Assembly: GCA_949710005.1 (NCBI GenBank)
Contig: OX453287.1
Coordinates: 19,741,017-19,805,016, forward strand
DNA length: 64,000 nucleotides
Reading direction: 5' to 3'
Source: Ricordea florida
Taxonomy: Eukaryota > Cnidaria > Anthozoa > Corallimorpharia > Ricordeidae
In this document: positions 54,659 through 64,000 of the stretch, one piece after another
Layout: the number at the start of each line of letters is the position of its first letter
Position numbering within the stretch: position 1 is the first letter of the stretch
Program-made: the position numbers and the translations under genes
Notes under the pieces: generated by a model
Told to the model about the DNA's origin: nothing
Seen by the model: only the letters and a program-made list of their open reading frames with translations
The model's database searches: none

Positions 54659-55426
54659 GTGTTTCAGCCTGGAATAAATAATGCTATTGAATTTCTGTTG
54701 TTGTTATGCCAGTCAGGTTTAGGTTACAGTGCTATAAATACAGCTCGTTCTGCACTTTCCTCCACACTATTCCTAGAAGATGGAAAGAAATTTGGGGAAC
54801 TTCCCCTAGTTACACGTTTCATGAAAGGAATTTTTGAATTGAGACCAGCCCTACCCAAATATTCAGAGATTTGGGATGTTACTATTGTGTTGAACTACCT
54901 GAAAACATTTGACCAACCAAATTCATTAACTCTGAAGCAACTCACATTAAAATTGACCATGCTGCTATGTCTTACAACTGGACAGCGAGGACAAACCCTA
55001 CACAAGTTTGATGTAAACCACATTCAAGACCTTGAAGACAAATACCGAATAACTGTCTGTGAGAAACTAAAACAGTCTAAACCAGGAAGACATTTGGCTC
55101 CCTTAGACCTACTGGCTTTCAAGGATGAAAAGAAGCTCTGTGTGGTTGAACATCTCCGAGAGTATCTTCATAGGACAACGTCATTGAGGGGAAAACATTC
55201 TCAGCTTCTCTTAAGCTTTATTAAGCCATTTAGACCAATATCTAAGGACACTATCTCTAGGTGGGTCAAAGTTGTCCTAGAATCAGCAGGTATTGATATT
55301 AGCATATACTCAGCTCACAGTAGCCGAGCTGCTTCAACATCCTTTTGTAAAGCTAAAGGACTTAACATTGCTGAGATAACGAAGTGTGCAGGCTGGTTGA
55401 ACTGGTACTTTTGCCAAATACTATGA
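54659..55426 (+). pseudogene. DIRS tyrosine recombinase
   Basis: Core-binding part: AIEFLLLLCQSGLGYSAINT, ALSSTLF. Catalytic part: LLCLTTGQRGQTLHKFDV (the first Arg), YSAHSSRAASTSFCKAKGLN (His-x-x-Arg) and AGWLNWYF; the nucleophile Tyr is expected near YFCQILYE-like sequence at the frame end, where a frameshift (55426) intervenes. The upstream segment 54368-54598 (SFRPDPSAYAIDALSLQWCQ) belongs to the same pol but in other frames. Confidence 0.85.
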
Positions 55427-55619
55427 GAAACCTTTGGATGTCACTGCCAACAATTTTGGCCATGTACTATTACAACAGTAATCTAATTTTCTTGTCACAG
55501 TATAACTTACTGGTGTTAGTTCAACAATAAAACCTGTTGAGTTCTTAATGTGCTCGTGTATACAGGACTTTGAAATCTCATGTTACTCTGTAGTGACGTA
55601 GACTGATGACAGGATAGAA

Positions 55620-55883
55620 TTGTATAATTAGACGAGACTTACCTGTAAGTTGAAGTCTGATTGTGATTCTGGCCTGTCATCGGTCCGGAACGAAGGAGTA
55701 ACATGCCCTTGTACCCACCCTCCCGTCTCCTTCGTTCCAAACTCTCTCCTGCAACACTCGCTTTGAATACTGACCAGCTATGCGCATGCGCACATCTCAT
55801 GTTACTCCTTCGTTCCGGACTGATGACGGGACAGAATCACAATCAGACTTCAACTTACAGGTAAGTCTCGTCTAATTATACAA
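55620..55883. repeat. Inverted repeat adjoining the DIRS right end
   Basis: Two arms of about 85 bp (55620-55705 and 55798-55883) carry AATTAGACGAGACTTACCTG, CAATCAGACTTCAACTTACA and GTCCGGAACGAAGGAG. The spacer ends in GACCAGCTATGCGCATGCGC, the reverse of the sequence just inside the left DIRS end. Probably terminal or internal-complementary sequence of a related DIRS subfamily. Confidence 0.7.
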
Positions 55884-56718
55884 TTTTATGATAGTTGGTT
55901 ACATTTTAATTTCAGTGACGACATTTAATGTTATGCATATCTAATGCGGGTTTATGAGAGCAGGAAAAAAAATGATGGAAAATTAATTTAATTTTTGCTG
56001 CGCTAGGACCGGCATTTCTATACTACTCCAGTTTATTAGACAATCTGCGTAAAATCCGGGCTTGGAGCTTACTATGTCGACAACAAAGATTCAAACTTTG
56101 CCCACTAAAAGTTGCACCACTTTCTACATATACTTTAGCAACCCCCTATAAAACTCTTGCTGTTCTTATTACAAAAATTTAAAAATCACTATAACTATGG
56201 TTTTCGTAACTGGAGATAAAAACATAGATGTACTACAAATATCCCTGGAGTGATAATTTAAACCTATGGTCTACGTAAATAGATATATAAGGATACTATA
56301 AATATGTGCGATAACGTGTATTCAATCCTACTTGTACAAATTCAGCAAAAGGGAAGGTAAAAGCATACTTTCTTAAAAAAAAATTTTGGTCGTTTTTGTC
56401 GACCAACGTTTACCTGATTTGAACCCTTCAGACAAGAATATTGTGGCAATTTTAAAGATTGCTATCGTAAACACGCCTAGCATAGTCTGTTTTCCTTTAG
56501 TTCAATCGAGATCAGGATTTGTGATCGGATCAGAAAGCATTAAAGGAGGCGATTAATCCGGCTTGAACAAAAATTCATCGGCATTATTGATGCGCCGACT
56601 TGTCATGAAGCACAATTTCTGGTCCGAATCGCAAAGCCGGTTCCGGATCATAACAAAAATGAACCTGGTTCATACGAGCGGCAATTTTCTCCATTGACAA
56701 GATGTCATTGACATGAAC
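55884..56718. other. No gene seen
   Basis: Between the DIRS end and the last exon of the death-domain gene. A weakly palindromic stretch at about 56505-56680 (GATCAGGATTTGTGATC) may be a distant relative of the fold-back element at 4878. Confidence 0.35.
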
Positions 56719-59700
56719 TTAAACACAACAAAATTTCGTGGCCAAGTCTTCACGACCAACTAATTCGTGACGCAATGCATCATACAAGACTTGGTACGAT
56801 GCACGCACAGCATTTGCTCGCGTCCACAGCAAAAGCATTTGATATGCAAATTCATGACGTTTGTCATAATCGCAAGATAGAGCTGTAAGCTGGTGATCAG
56901 GCACTCGGAGACGACGACCAAGTTTCCGCCAAAGATCAGGAATCTCGGCTGCCAACATCTCCAGTTCATCATTAGTGGGTGTCCCATCTGAAACACAATA
57001 AATATCCATTCAAAAAACACTATCAGATGAGTTGATAATGTGAGAGTTTTGAGAACACCAGTCCATTTGCGAGCCTTTCAAATCGGCTGGGGTCCGGGAA
57101 AAGAACATTTTGAGTGGGTGTACAGCTGGTGCTGTGGGGTGGTTTCTAAAGAAACTACTACTGCACCGGCGAGGGAATTGAAACACAAGAAATTGGGATA
57201 ATCAAGCAAGTTGATAAAGTTAAGTTATACTACTGTAAGGTGAGAGGGGGGTTCTGTATTCTTACCTTACGGTGGTATAACTTACTTTATTATATCTCTC
57301 AGTTAGTACGCGCGCTGTGATTGGTCAATTTAGCGGGCCGTACTTCACTGTACGGCCCGCTAAAGTTTGTTTTGGTCGCCAAAATGACTCCAGAGATATA
57401 ATAAATATCTTATTAACCTCGTTTTCTCGGTCCGTACTGTAAAATATGGATCCTCGTTTTTTCCCGTCGATTTATGGCCCGCGCGCTTCGCGCTTGGGCC
57501 ATAAATCGACGGGAAAAAACTCGGTCCGTATTTTACAGTACGGACCTCGAACTCGATTAATAAGAGGTATTTATCTACTAGTCTTATTTTATTATCCCAA
57601 TTTCTTGTTATACAACTGGTGCTACTGCAGTACTGTAGCCAATGAATAGTGGGAGCAGTTTTTGAAGATGAAAGCTGAGTGGACTGGTATTATAAAATCT
57701 AATAGACAATATATGTTTTATCATCGTCTGATAAAAGGGAAGCAGACGTTTCGAGCGTTAGTCTTCGTTCTGACGAAAGGCTAAGGCCCGGAACGTCATG
57801 CAGCTTCATTTCTTCCTCACTCGTTTTATAAACGTATTAAATGGACATATACCTCTTACTAATGTAATGAAAAATGGTAGGGTTGTGGGATGTTGCTTGA
57901 TATGACAATGTCAAAATGTAATAAGGGTAAGTTGAAGCCACACATATGCGCACTGAGGCGACAGTGGTAGAAGGGATAAAACCCTGTTGCTATCAAAAAA
58001 AAGATGAAAAAATTGAGCTCAAAAGCCAGCAGCCATGGACAGCTGTTTCGGCCTTGTTAGGCCTCATCAGCATATGTGGCTTCAACTTACCCTTATTACA
58101 TTTTGACATTGTCATATCAAGCCACATCCCACAACCCTACCATTTTTCATCACATTGACATTCATAATGTGGGAACCCAGAGCTCATCTGCTAGCTGTGC
58201 CATGCTGATGAGGCCTAACAAGGACGAAACAGCTGTCCATGGCTGCTGGCTTTTGAGCTCAATTTTTTCATCTTCTTTTTGGTAGCAACAGGGTTTAATC
58301 CCTTCTACCACTGTCGCCTTAGTGCGCATATGTGTGGCTTCAACTTACCCTTCTTACATTTTTATACCTCTTACTAACAGAGTTTTTTCCGCTCGGATGT
58401 ATGGCCCGAGCGGAAAAAAACGACGATCCGTAACTTACAGTACGGACCGAAAAAACGAGGTTTGTATGATATTTATTACATCTGAAAACAAACTTTTAAA
58501 TTTAAGCGGACCGTACAGTGAAGCACGGCCCGCTAAATTGACCAATCACAGCGCGCGTACTAACTAAGAGGTATAATATATCCTTTTATAAACCTACTTT
58601 TTTTTAAAAAAAAATAGGTTTATAAAACGAGTGAGGAAGTAAGGAAGCTGTATTTAGATTTCTCACAAACACAGCAACAGTTCCTTTAAGAACGAACCCC
58701 TTCACCCATCATGTCAGCCACGATTGACCTCATTTTCTCAAGTTCATCACTACAGTAGAAATATTTAGCGACAAGATACTGTTTTTGTTTCTGATTGTTG
58801 TCAATAAGAGCACAGACGCACAGAAAACTGACAAAGGACTGACAAGGTTATCCTTCACTTGTCAGAGCAGTTTTAACTCTGTGGAATGTTTTCTAATTTC
58901 GAATCTGAAATTGCGTACGTGCACTGTCATGCTACGTATATGGATATTAAGTATCTCAATTGTAGTATTTGTGTTTGGTGGTCTGCTTTTACATGGGGTC
59001 TGGGACCCTTTTGTAGACTCTCCTTATGGCTGTTTCTTTCTTTTTTTCTTTTATTTGTACATATGTTTTTTTCTACCATTAAATTGCAATAAATGCATCA
59101 AACTAACCAGCTGAGATTCCTTTCTCTTTCTCCTTGCTATAAAAGCGCTGAGTATAGAGCAGTTAACTCTGTACATATTAGTCAAAAGAAAAGTGCACAC
59201 TGCAAAAATCATTTCATTTATTTTTTTTTTCTTTTCTTTATTTAGTTTGAAATTTAAATGATGTAAGACTGGCCCGCCTGGATCCGCCATTCCTACCTGC
59301 GGGTCAATCCATTATCAAATGTAAAAATTGGAATAAAATGTAAGTGTAAGTATAAGGTGGACAAATCAGACATAGTTGATGCTCTGCTGGTTTGAAAATA
59401 ATGAATGTGACTTAAAAAGTTACAGGGTAGGTCAGTGAACCTTTTTCAGTTACATTCATTATTTCAAACCGGCACAGCATCAAACTATGTCTGATTGTAC
59501 GTATTAATTGTTGAGGTCAAGCCTCAGCCTTCGGCAGCTGGGGCCTCGATAACTCTTGCCACCATGAAAAAACCGCATCCAATGATTGTTGTATTGTGCA
59601 TACTTCAAAGGGCCTGTAAAGATGAGTACGAGCACAAGACCTCACAGGCCACTGTACAGTTGTAACGTTTTATGTCTTACTTTACAAGTAGAATATGGAG

Positions 59701-62700
59701 GGAGACGCGAATGATAGTCAACTCCGGTTTTTAATGTGGGCTTTTCTTCTCTGAATTTCAGGGAATGTCTAAAGTATAATAGTGATCACGCGATAAGCGT
59801 GGAGTAATGAAGGGTGTCAATTATATTACTAATTTAAGTGTATCGACATAGTGCAAGTTATTGTCACAACAAATGTCATGATTGGCTATCGTTACAACAG
59901 TACAGTGAACTGTACTAGAGCTTACAGCTTTTCGGCTGTTGTCCCGAGGTATGATTTCACTTCTATATGTATGAAACCATTTTTTGCAGGCATGATGACA
60001 GCTCAAGCTCTACAGATAAGAGAACAATTGTCTGTAAGGATGAAACAACAAAACAGTGTCGGTAAGAATTAGCTGGGTGCTTCTAGCCAATCAGAACTGA
60101 GATACATCATACCTACAGACAATAGTTTTCATACATGTAGAAGTGATGTCACACCTACAGACAATAGTTTTCATACAAGTATACTGAGTGATGTCATATC
60201 TACAGACAATAGTTATCATACGTGTAGAAGTGACGTCATACCTCCAGACAATAGTTTTCATACATGCAAAAGTGATGTCATATCTACAGACAGCCTAAAA
60301 GTTAAGTTTTAAAAAACTGACCAGAGGATGTGGAAATTACATGTTCACTGTACTGTACAGTGGCCCCTGAGTTCTCATGAGTGCCTGGCTCTTGCTTGTA
60401 TGCATATTACAAGAACTATTGGATTCAGTTTTTTGCATAGTAGCGAGGGTTATGAAGTCCTTGGTTTGTGTTACCCACCTCAGTATTTGCCTATGGCAGA
60501 TAACAACCTCGACCTTGTTAACTTGTGCTATCATGATCAACTTCACCCAATAACTGTTTATCATTACACCTGTTTACGCGAAAATCTTTTTTGTCACAAA
60601 AAAGTCCGTGACTTTTGTCAGACATACCTTTCACCACTGGTGCACATGATGCTTTGTGTCCTTTACTTGTCTCTTCGTCATCAGAGTCGCTGTCTTCTGA
60701 TGAGTCTGTCTCATCCGTCATTTCTTCTACACGTCTGTTTGCAGCATCTGCTTCAGATGGGTACACTGATTGACAAAAACCATATTGCGTTGAGAAACTA
60801 GTGCATCTGTGCATGTTGTTGCTGTGGAGTGGGGCTGATTTTGGAAAAAAAATCCTACCAACTTAAGGAAAACATAAACTTGCATACAGACAACAGCATC
60901 ATACCAATACTAACTGAGATTTTAAGGCAAAAACTTTTCACACTTCCATCTTTTCTGACCAAAACTCAAGTCACTTACCGTATTTACTCGTGTATAAGTC
61001 GACCCCCATTCTCAAGGTCAAAAATCGGATTTTTCATCGTTTCTGGTTAAAGAAGTGAAATTCAGTCCAATAGAAATTTCCCAAAAAAGTTAATTTTTCC
61101 TTCCTAAGAATATACTGAAAACACGGTAATCATGTGCTGTGAAGTTTATTAGGACTTGTTTATATCATAGTAGTTATCACGAACACTTCGATTTACAACA
61201 AGACCACACGAGCAACAGCATTTGCCAGGCCACTAAGCTACTGTAATCGTACGATAGGTCAGCACCGTAAACACCAGTGAAGCTTTAAGGAAAATGTCTG
61301 CTCTACAGATCAAAAGACACAGTAAAAATCATCTCCAGTAGGTCTGCATTTAGGCCACTAACATTTAGAATTTCACACTTTTCTGTTGACGAAAAATGTG
61401 CCAAAAACTGACAAAACTCGAGCACAATTAGAACTGGTTTTGTTAACTCGGTTTTCGTAATGGACTTAGGGTAATTGTTATGCTAATTCCTTGGATTGCT
61501 TGGTCAGGTCTTTGTGTATGACTCGTGTATAAGTCGAGGGTGATTTTTTGGGATGATTTTTTGGTCATAAAAGGTCGACTTATACACGAGTAAATACGGT
61601 AGTTCTTTTCCTCCAACAAAAAAACATACTGTATGCAGTGGCACAAAGAAACCTGGCATAGAATTTGATACTGTTAGTATAATGAAGGAACCATGAGGTA
61701 TTTGGCAAATAAAATTTCTAAACAGTAAAATTTTTATTGAATTAGATGGGTGTGAGTATCTCCAACAAATCTAGATCAACATTTAGTGACTGTGTTGTGT
61801 GACAAAAGAATAATTTACATTATCAAATCTAAAGAAGTTCTGTAAATTAATAATTAAGGATTAATATAATTTTGTGAAGCATTCTGAACTCCTTTGAAGA
61901 AAATTTCCTGTTCCTTAAAGCCTCTTCATGCGATTAAAATGACAGAAAACTTCTAGGTCTCTACTATACAGTTTCTGAAACATGAGTTAATTAATATTCC
62001 AACATGGAATGCTCTATTTAAGAACCCAGTACCTTGTAGAAACACTTTGCTGTATCAGCAGAAACAAGGCAGTTTTTTTTTAAAGTTAATTTTCGGTGAA
62101 GATTAGAATGATTTGCATACAACACCCAGGGAGGTTCACTCATCATCATTTAAGAAAAACATAACAAATAACATTTCATAGAAGTGGACAACAAGCAACA
62201 CAACTGTAATTGTTGGTAGTAGATAATTTCTGATGATGGCATCTGCTCTTGTGCAGTTTAACTGCAGTGAACTCATAGGTAACTGTTGAATCCTGTTCAT
62301 AAGCAGCAAAGGCATTTAGTGTGGCAAGCCTGGTTCTGCTGGTGCCTTTGTGCTGAGTCAGCTGACTTTCTTCTCACCTGGGCATGTGAAACACTTGTTC
62401 GTCAGCTTTCGTTAAAAGTGTTTTGTGTCCGTTCTGTCAGGGTGTGTCACCCTCGCTGGCCATATGTAGACTGCTCCCAATGGTTTGGTGTAATCATGGC
62501 ATAGGCAATATTGGCCCTCACTCCTTAATATTTAAAACCTTTCAAATGATCTGCCTTGCTTGCATTTGTCCGAAGAAAAAACTTTTACAAAGGACCTCCA
62601 ACAGGGTTCTTCAATCAGTGCCATCCTGAACCTTATTACTGGTCAATCCATAAATGCAATCCCAAAAACTAACTCCCATTTTCTGTTAAAATCCAAATCC

Positions 62701-63812
62701 TAGATCCTGAAAAATCTATTAGGGACCCTCTATACATGGATGTATCTTCTCCCAGATGAAATGCATTGTGTTTTAGCTAATCATTATAATTTCTCAATAG
62801 CAGTTTTTGTTTAGTTCATATTTTTGTACATACTGTAGCTTCAACTGAAAAGACAGAAAGAAATTAAAAACTGCTGGGGACCATGTACATATAGACTGAG
62901 GCAAAAAAATGGAAACACTTCTACAGCATAGAGAAGTGAAATGGCTTTGTCAGACAATAGTTATTATTTTTTCCTTTGGTGTTAATTTATAGTGAGAATT
63001 AAGACCCTGGTAGCTGTGAATGTTTTGAATTTTCCAACAATTGTCCCCTTAAAATTCTTGTCTTGCTTGAAACAACAGAATTTAAAATGGGACCTAGCTG
63101 TGTGAGTAAAAAGGTCTGTTCTCACCTTTAGGAATGCCTGCAATAATAACAGCCATCACAAATCTCCCAACAATCCACTGCACTGCCTTGGGAAGCCATG
63201 CCAAGCCACTACCAAATCTGCCATTTGTATTGTTAATTGCTCCCACAAGAGCAATGTTCTTTTTTCGCCCACGCTTTGTGAGTAAACTCATGGCACAGCC
63301 ACCCAGGTTAACAGCTCTTATGTCATATTTCATCAACTTCTCTCTATTTGCTTCTGCCGCTCTTTCATCCCCTTTGTCCTCTTTCGTGATTGCCAAAGGT
63401 GCTCCAAATGCGATACTTCTTAATTTATCTTTATCTTTTGCTGCAGCATAGCCAACAGTAATGGGATTGTCACGGTGAAATGCTGGTTTAATGCCCCTCT
63501 TACACAGATTCTCCACTGCCTCATTTTGACAGACTTCATTTTCCCAGCTCATGTATGTCTTAGGGAATTCAACCAAGGTAAACTTCCCAATACACTCCAG
63601 CAAGTCATACGAGCTCAAGGACTCTGTTTTCCTAAGATAACCAGCTTTAATAGACAATTTCTTGCCATTTTCAATAGGGTAGAGGTTCCCCAATCTGCAA
63701 TCTGGATCATTTGCATTCAGAGCTGAGCAATGTAAGATTGCAAGGGTAAAATGGTTCCGGTAGTGTGATCCTATAGCTCTAAACAGCGCTGCAATTTTTT
63801 TACTAGATGTTC
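56719..63812 (-). CDS. Death-domain protein, 3' part (three exons recognised)
   Basis: Minus-strand exons 63812-63126, 60765-60628 and 56987-56719 join with phase 1 at both junctions and stop at 56719-56721, giving about 364 residues; the 5' end lies beyond the window. The last exon is a death domain: ELEMLAAEIPDLWRKLGRRL, VPDHQLTALSCDYD and MLLLWTRANAVRASYQVLYD. Death domains mediate homotypic assembly in apoptosis and innate-immune signalling. The middle exon is a Ser/Asp/Glu-rich linker (EEMTDETDSSEDSDSDDEET). The large first exon (LFRAIGSHYRNHFTLAILHC, YLRKTESLSSYDLLECIGKF, RAVNLGGCAMSLLTKRGRKK) belongs to no family I recognise. Additional phase-1 exons could exist in the introns. Confidence 0.7.
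57120..57250 (-). repeat. Dispersed repeat block, minus-strand copy
   Basis: On the minus strand: CCTTACAGTAGTATAACTTA, CCCAATTTCTTGTGTTTCAA, TTTCTTTAGAAACCACC. Matches 49345-49460 and 10225-10360. A second, opposing copy starts at about 57260 (ACCTTACGGTGGTATAACTT) and is split by the element at 57292. Confidence 0.55.
57292..57571 (+). mobile_element. Hairpin-ended element (GGTCCGTACTGTA type), copy A
   Basis: Ends ATATCTCTCAG / AAGAGGTAT. The body has CGCGCGCTGTGATTGGTCAA, a short hairpin AGCGGGCCGTAC/GTACGGCCCGCT, and CCAAAATGACTCC. It ends in a long hairpin with TTTTTTCCCGTCGATTTATG arms around CGCGCTTCGCGC. In the last intron of the death-domain gene; inverted copy at 57849-58573. Confidence 0.75.
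57770..57797 (+). ncRNA. Hammerhead-like core, probably inactive
   Basis: CTGACGAAAGGCTAAGGCCC then GGAACGTC. The CUGANGA box is kept, but the GAAA box reads GGAA. A second, opposite-strand relict (GACGTTTCGAGCGTTAGTCT) lies just upstream at 57745. Confidence 0.4.
58031..58080 (-). ncRNA. Hammerhead ribozyme, type I, intact core
   Basis: Minus strand: CTGATGA at 58070-58064, perfect stem II GGCCT-AACA-AGGCC at 58063-58050, GAAA at 58049-58046, short stem III ACA-GC-UGU, and cleavage triplet GUC ending at 58038. Stem I pairs AUG(U) with CAUGG only weakly (about 4 bp). All invariant core bases are present, so it should self-cleave between 58038 and 58037. Confidence 0.85.
58199..58243 (+). ncRNA. 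Hammerhead ribozyme, type I
   Basis: Plus strand: stem I GCCATG (58199-58204) pairs perfectly with CATGGC (58238-58243). CTGATGA lies at 58205-58211, stem II GGCCTAACAAGGAC at 58212-58225 (one G-A mismatch), GAAA at 58226-58229, stem III ACA/UGU, cleavage after GUC at 58237. The core is intact. Confidence 0.85.
59364..59496. mobile_element. 133-bp fold-back element
   Basis: AATCAGACATAGTTGATGCT at the left, complement at the right (58 of about 62 arm bases pair by eye), with GGTTTGAAAATAATGAATGT inside each arm. In the last intron of the death-domain gene. Confidence 0.75.
60100..60293 (+). repeat. Minisatellite, about 43-bp unit, 4.5 copies
   Basis: Unit GTGATGTCACACCTACAGAC then AATAGTTTTCATACATGTAGAA. 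One copy has GTGACGTCAT, a perfect CRE-type TGACGTCA. In the last intron of the death-domain gene. Confidence 0.88.
60978..61599. mobile_element. 622-bp inverted-repeat element, CCGTATTTACTCG termini, TA duplication
   Basis: Terminal inverted repeats CCGTATTTACTCGTGTATAA and GTCGACC, perfect for over 25 bp, with TA on both sides (60976-60977 and 61600-61601). No transposase frame. Tc1/mariner/pogo-like. Intron between the two upstream exons of the death-domain gene. Confidence 0.85.
61602..63125. other. Intron sequence of the death-domain gene
   Basis: No exon could be supported and no repeat recognised. Confidence 0.35.
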
Positions 63813-64000
63813 CTGTGAAAATGAAAAGCAAAATTTGATTTTTAGGCTTTCAAGATTTTGTTTCCAACAATCTCACCCTAATTCTGATTTAATTTCAGAC
63901 CAAAAAGCATGGGAAGCTCTGGAAACCAGGGATACCTCTGGGCTTCCCAGCCTTGCTACACAAACCAAAGGTTAAGAAGCAAAAACTATGAGATGCCCAC

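Larger units (their letters stand above)
51372..55619 (+). mobile_element. DIRS-type tyrosine-recombinase retrotransposon, decayed
   Basis: Inverted terminal repeats of 45 bp are identical: 51372-51416 (TTCTATCCTGTCATCAGTCT...) and 55575-55619 in reverse. Domain order gag-like - RT - RNase H - tyrosine recombinase is diagnostic of DIRS. A possible 5' leader intron (GTAAGT at 51553, acceptor TTTTTTGCAG at 51584-51593) precedes the gag ATG. RT contains stops and frameshifts, so this copy cannot encode a full polymerase. Confidence 0.9.
57863..58362. mobile_element. 500-bp retrozyme-like insertion with two opposed ribozyme units
   Basis: Flanked by the exact 15-bp direct repeat TATACCTCTTACTAA (57848-57862 and 58363-58377). 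It consists of two copies of one unit head to head: CAGCAGCCATGG ... GAGCTCAATTTTTTCATC, CAACAGGGTTT, CTACCACTGTCGCC, GCGCATATGTGTGGCTTCAA on each strand. Each unit starts at a hammerhead ribozyme. A long target duplication fits target-primed reverse transcription. Non-coding. Confidence 0.75.
57849..58573 (-). mobile_element. Hairpin-ended element, copy B, split by a 500-bp insertion
   Basis: Reverse-complement relative of copy A: ends ATACCTCTTACTAA and GTTAGTTAGAGG-type, with CGCGCGTACTAACTAAGAGG at the right. Its terminal hairpin with TTTTTTCCGCTCGG arms lies at 58383-58420. The insertion at 57863-58362 duplicates its first 15 bases. Confidence 0.7.

Noticed and set aside
63899..63951. 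Possible plus-strand exon (TTTAATTTCAG acceptor, open to a stop) at the window edge
   Set aside because: Too short, no donor or family signal, and no second exon in the window to test phase; not enough to support a gene.

Overview
This is animal nuclear DNA, most likely from a cnidarian and probably an anthozoan such as a stony coral. Genes are intron-rich with canonical GT-AG junctions. The replication-dependent histone genes carry 3' stem-loops. The repeat load (short inverted-repeat elements, tRNA-derived SINEs, CR1-like LINE, DIRS and Ty3/gypsy elements, hammerhead-ribozyme repeats) is typical of cnidarian genomes. Taxonomic placement is inference; no database was searched.

Layout. Bases 1-1279 hold the last two exons of a Not-type homeobox gene. 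Bases 2343-3514 hold a divergent H2A/H2B pair. Bases 6555-12540 (+) hold a six-exon SLC46-like (proton-coupled folate transporter family) major-facilitator gene. Bases 15326-35942 (+) hold a 15-exon cathepsin F with its cystatin domain, stretched by retroelements in introns 2 and 3. Bases 38368-44583 (-) hold a second SLC46-like gene whose first five exons match the first paralog base for base in length (225/313/543/84/160). Bases 47340-51303 are a gene graveyard: a type-B DNA polymerase fragment broken by two inverted-repeat elements, a truncated LINE, and an intronless eIF5/eIF2-beta-like pseudogene. Bases 51372-55619 hold a decayed DIRS-type retrotransposon. Bases 56719-63812 (-) hold the 3' part of a gene ending in a death domain, whose first intron from the 3' end contains nested elements carrying two hammerhead ribozymes head to head.

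How the parts relate. The cellular genes are functionally unrelated neighbours: a developmental transcription factor, core histones, two lysosomal/plasma-membrane-type transporters flanking a lysosomal protease, and a death-domain protein. The transporter pair around cathepsin F looks like a segmental or inverted duplication. Most non-exonic sequence that can be explained is mobile: one nearly intact gypsy element with 119-bp LTRs, one intact CR1-like LINE with a 2A-like motif, one DIRS element, at least fifteen short inverted-repeat elements, tRNA-type SINEs, and a 106-bp satellite-like unit found at four loci.

The most notable signals are: the ribozyme pair at 58031-58243 inside a 500-bp insertion with a 15-bp target duplication; a class of inverted-repeat elements that carry a CCAAT-like promoter and the first coding exon of a Crypton/QRICH1/ZMYM-like gene; an in-frame 51-bp duplication of a splice acceptor in cathepsin F; and the PolB-eIF5 relic.
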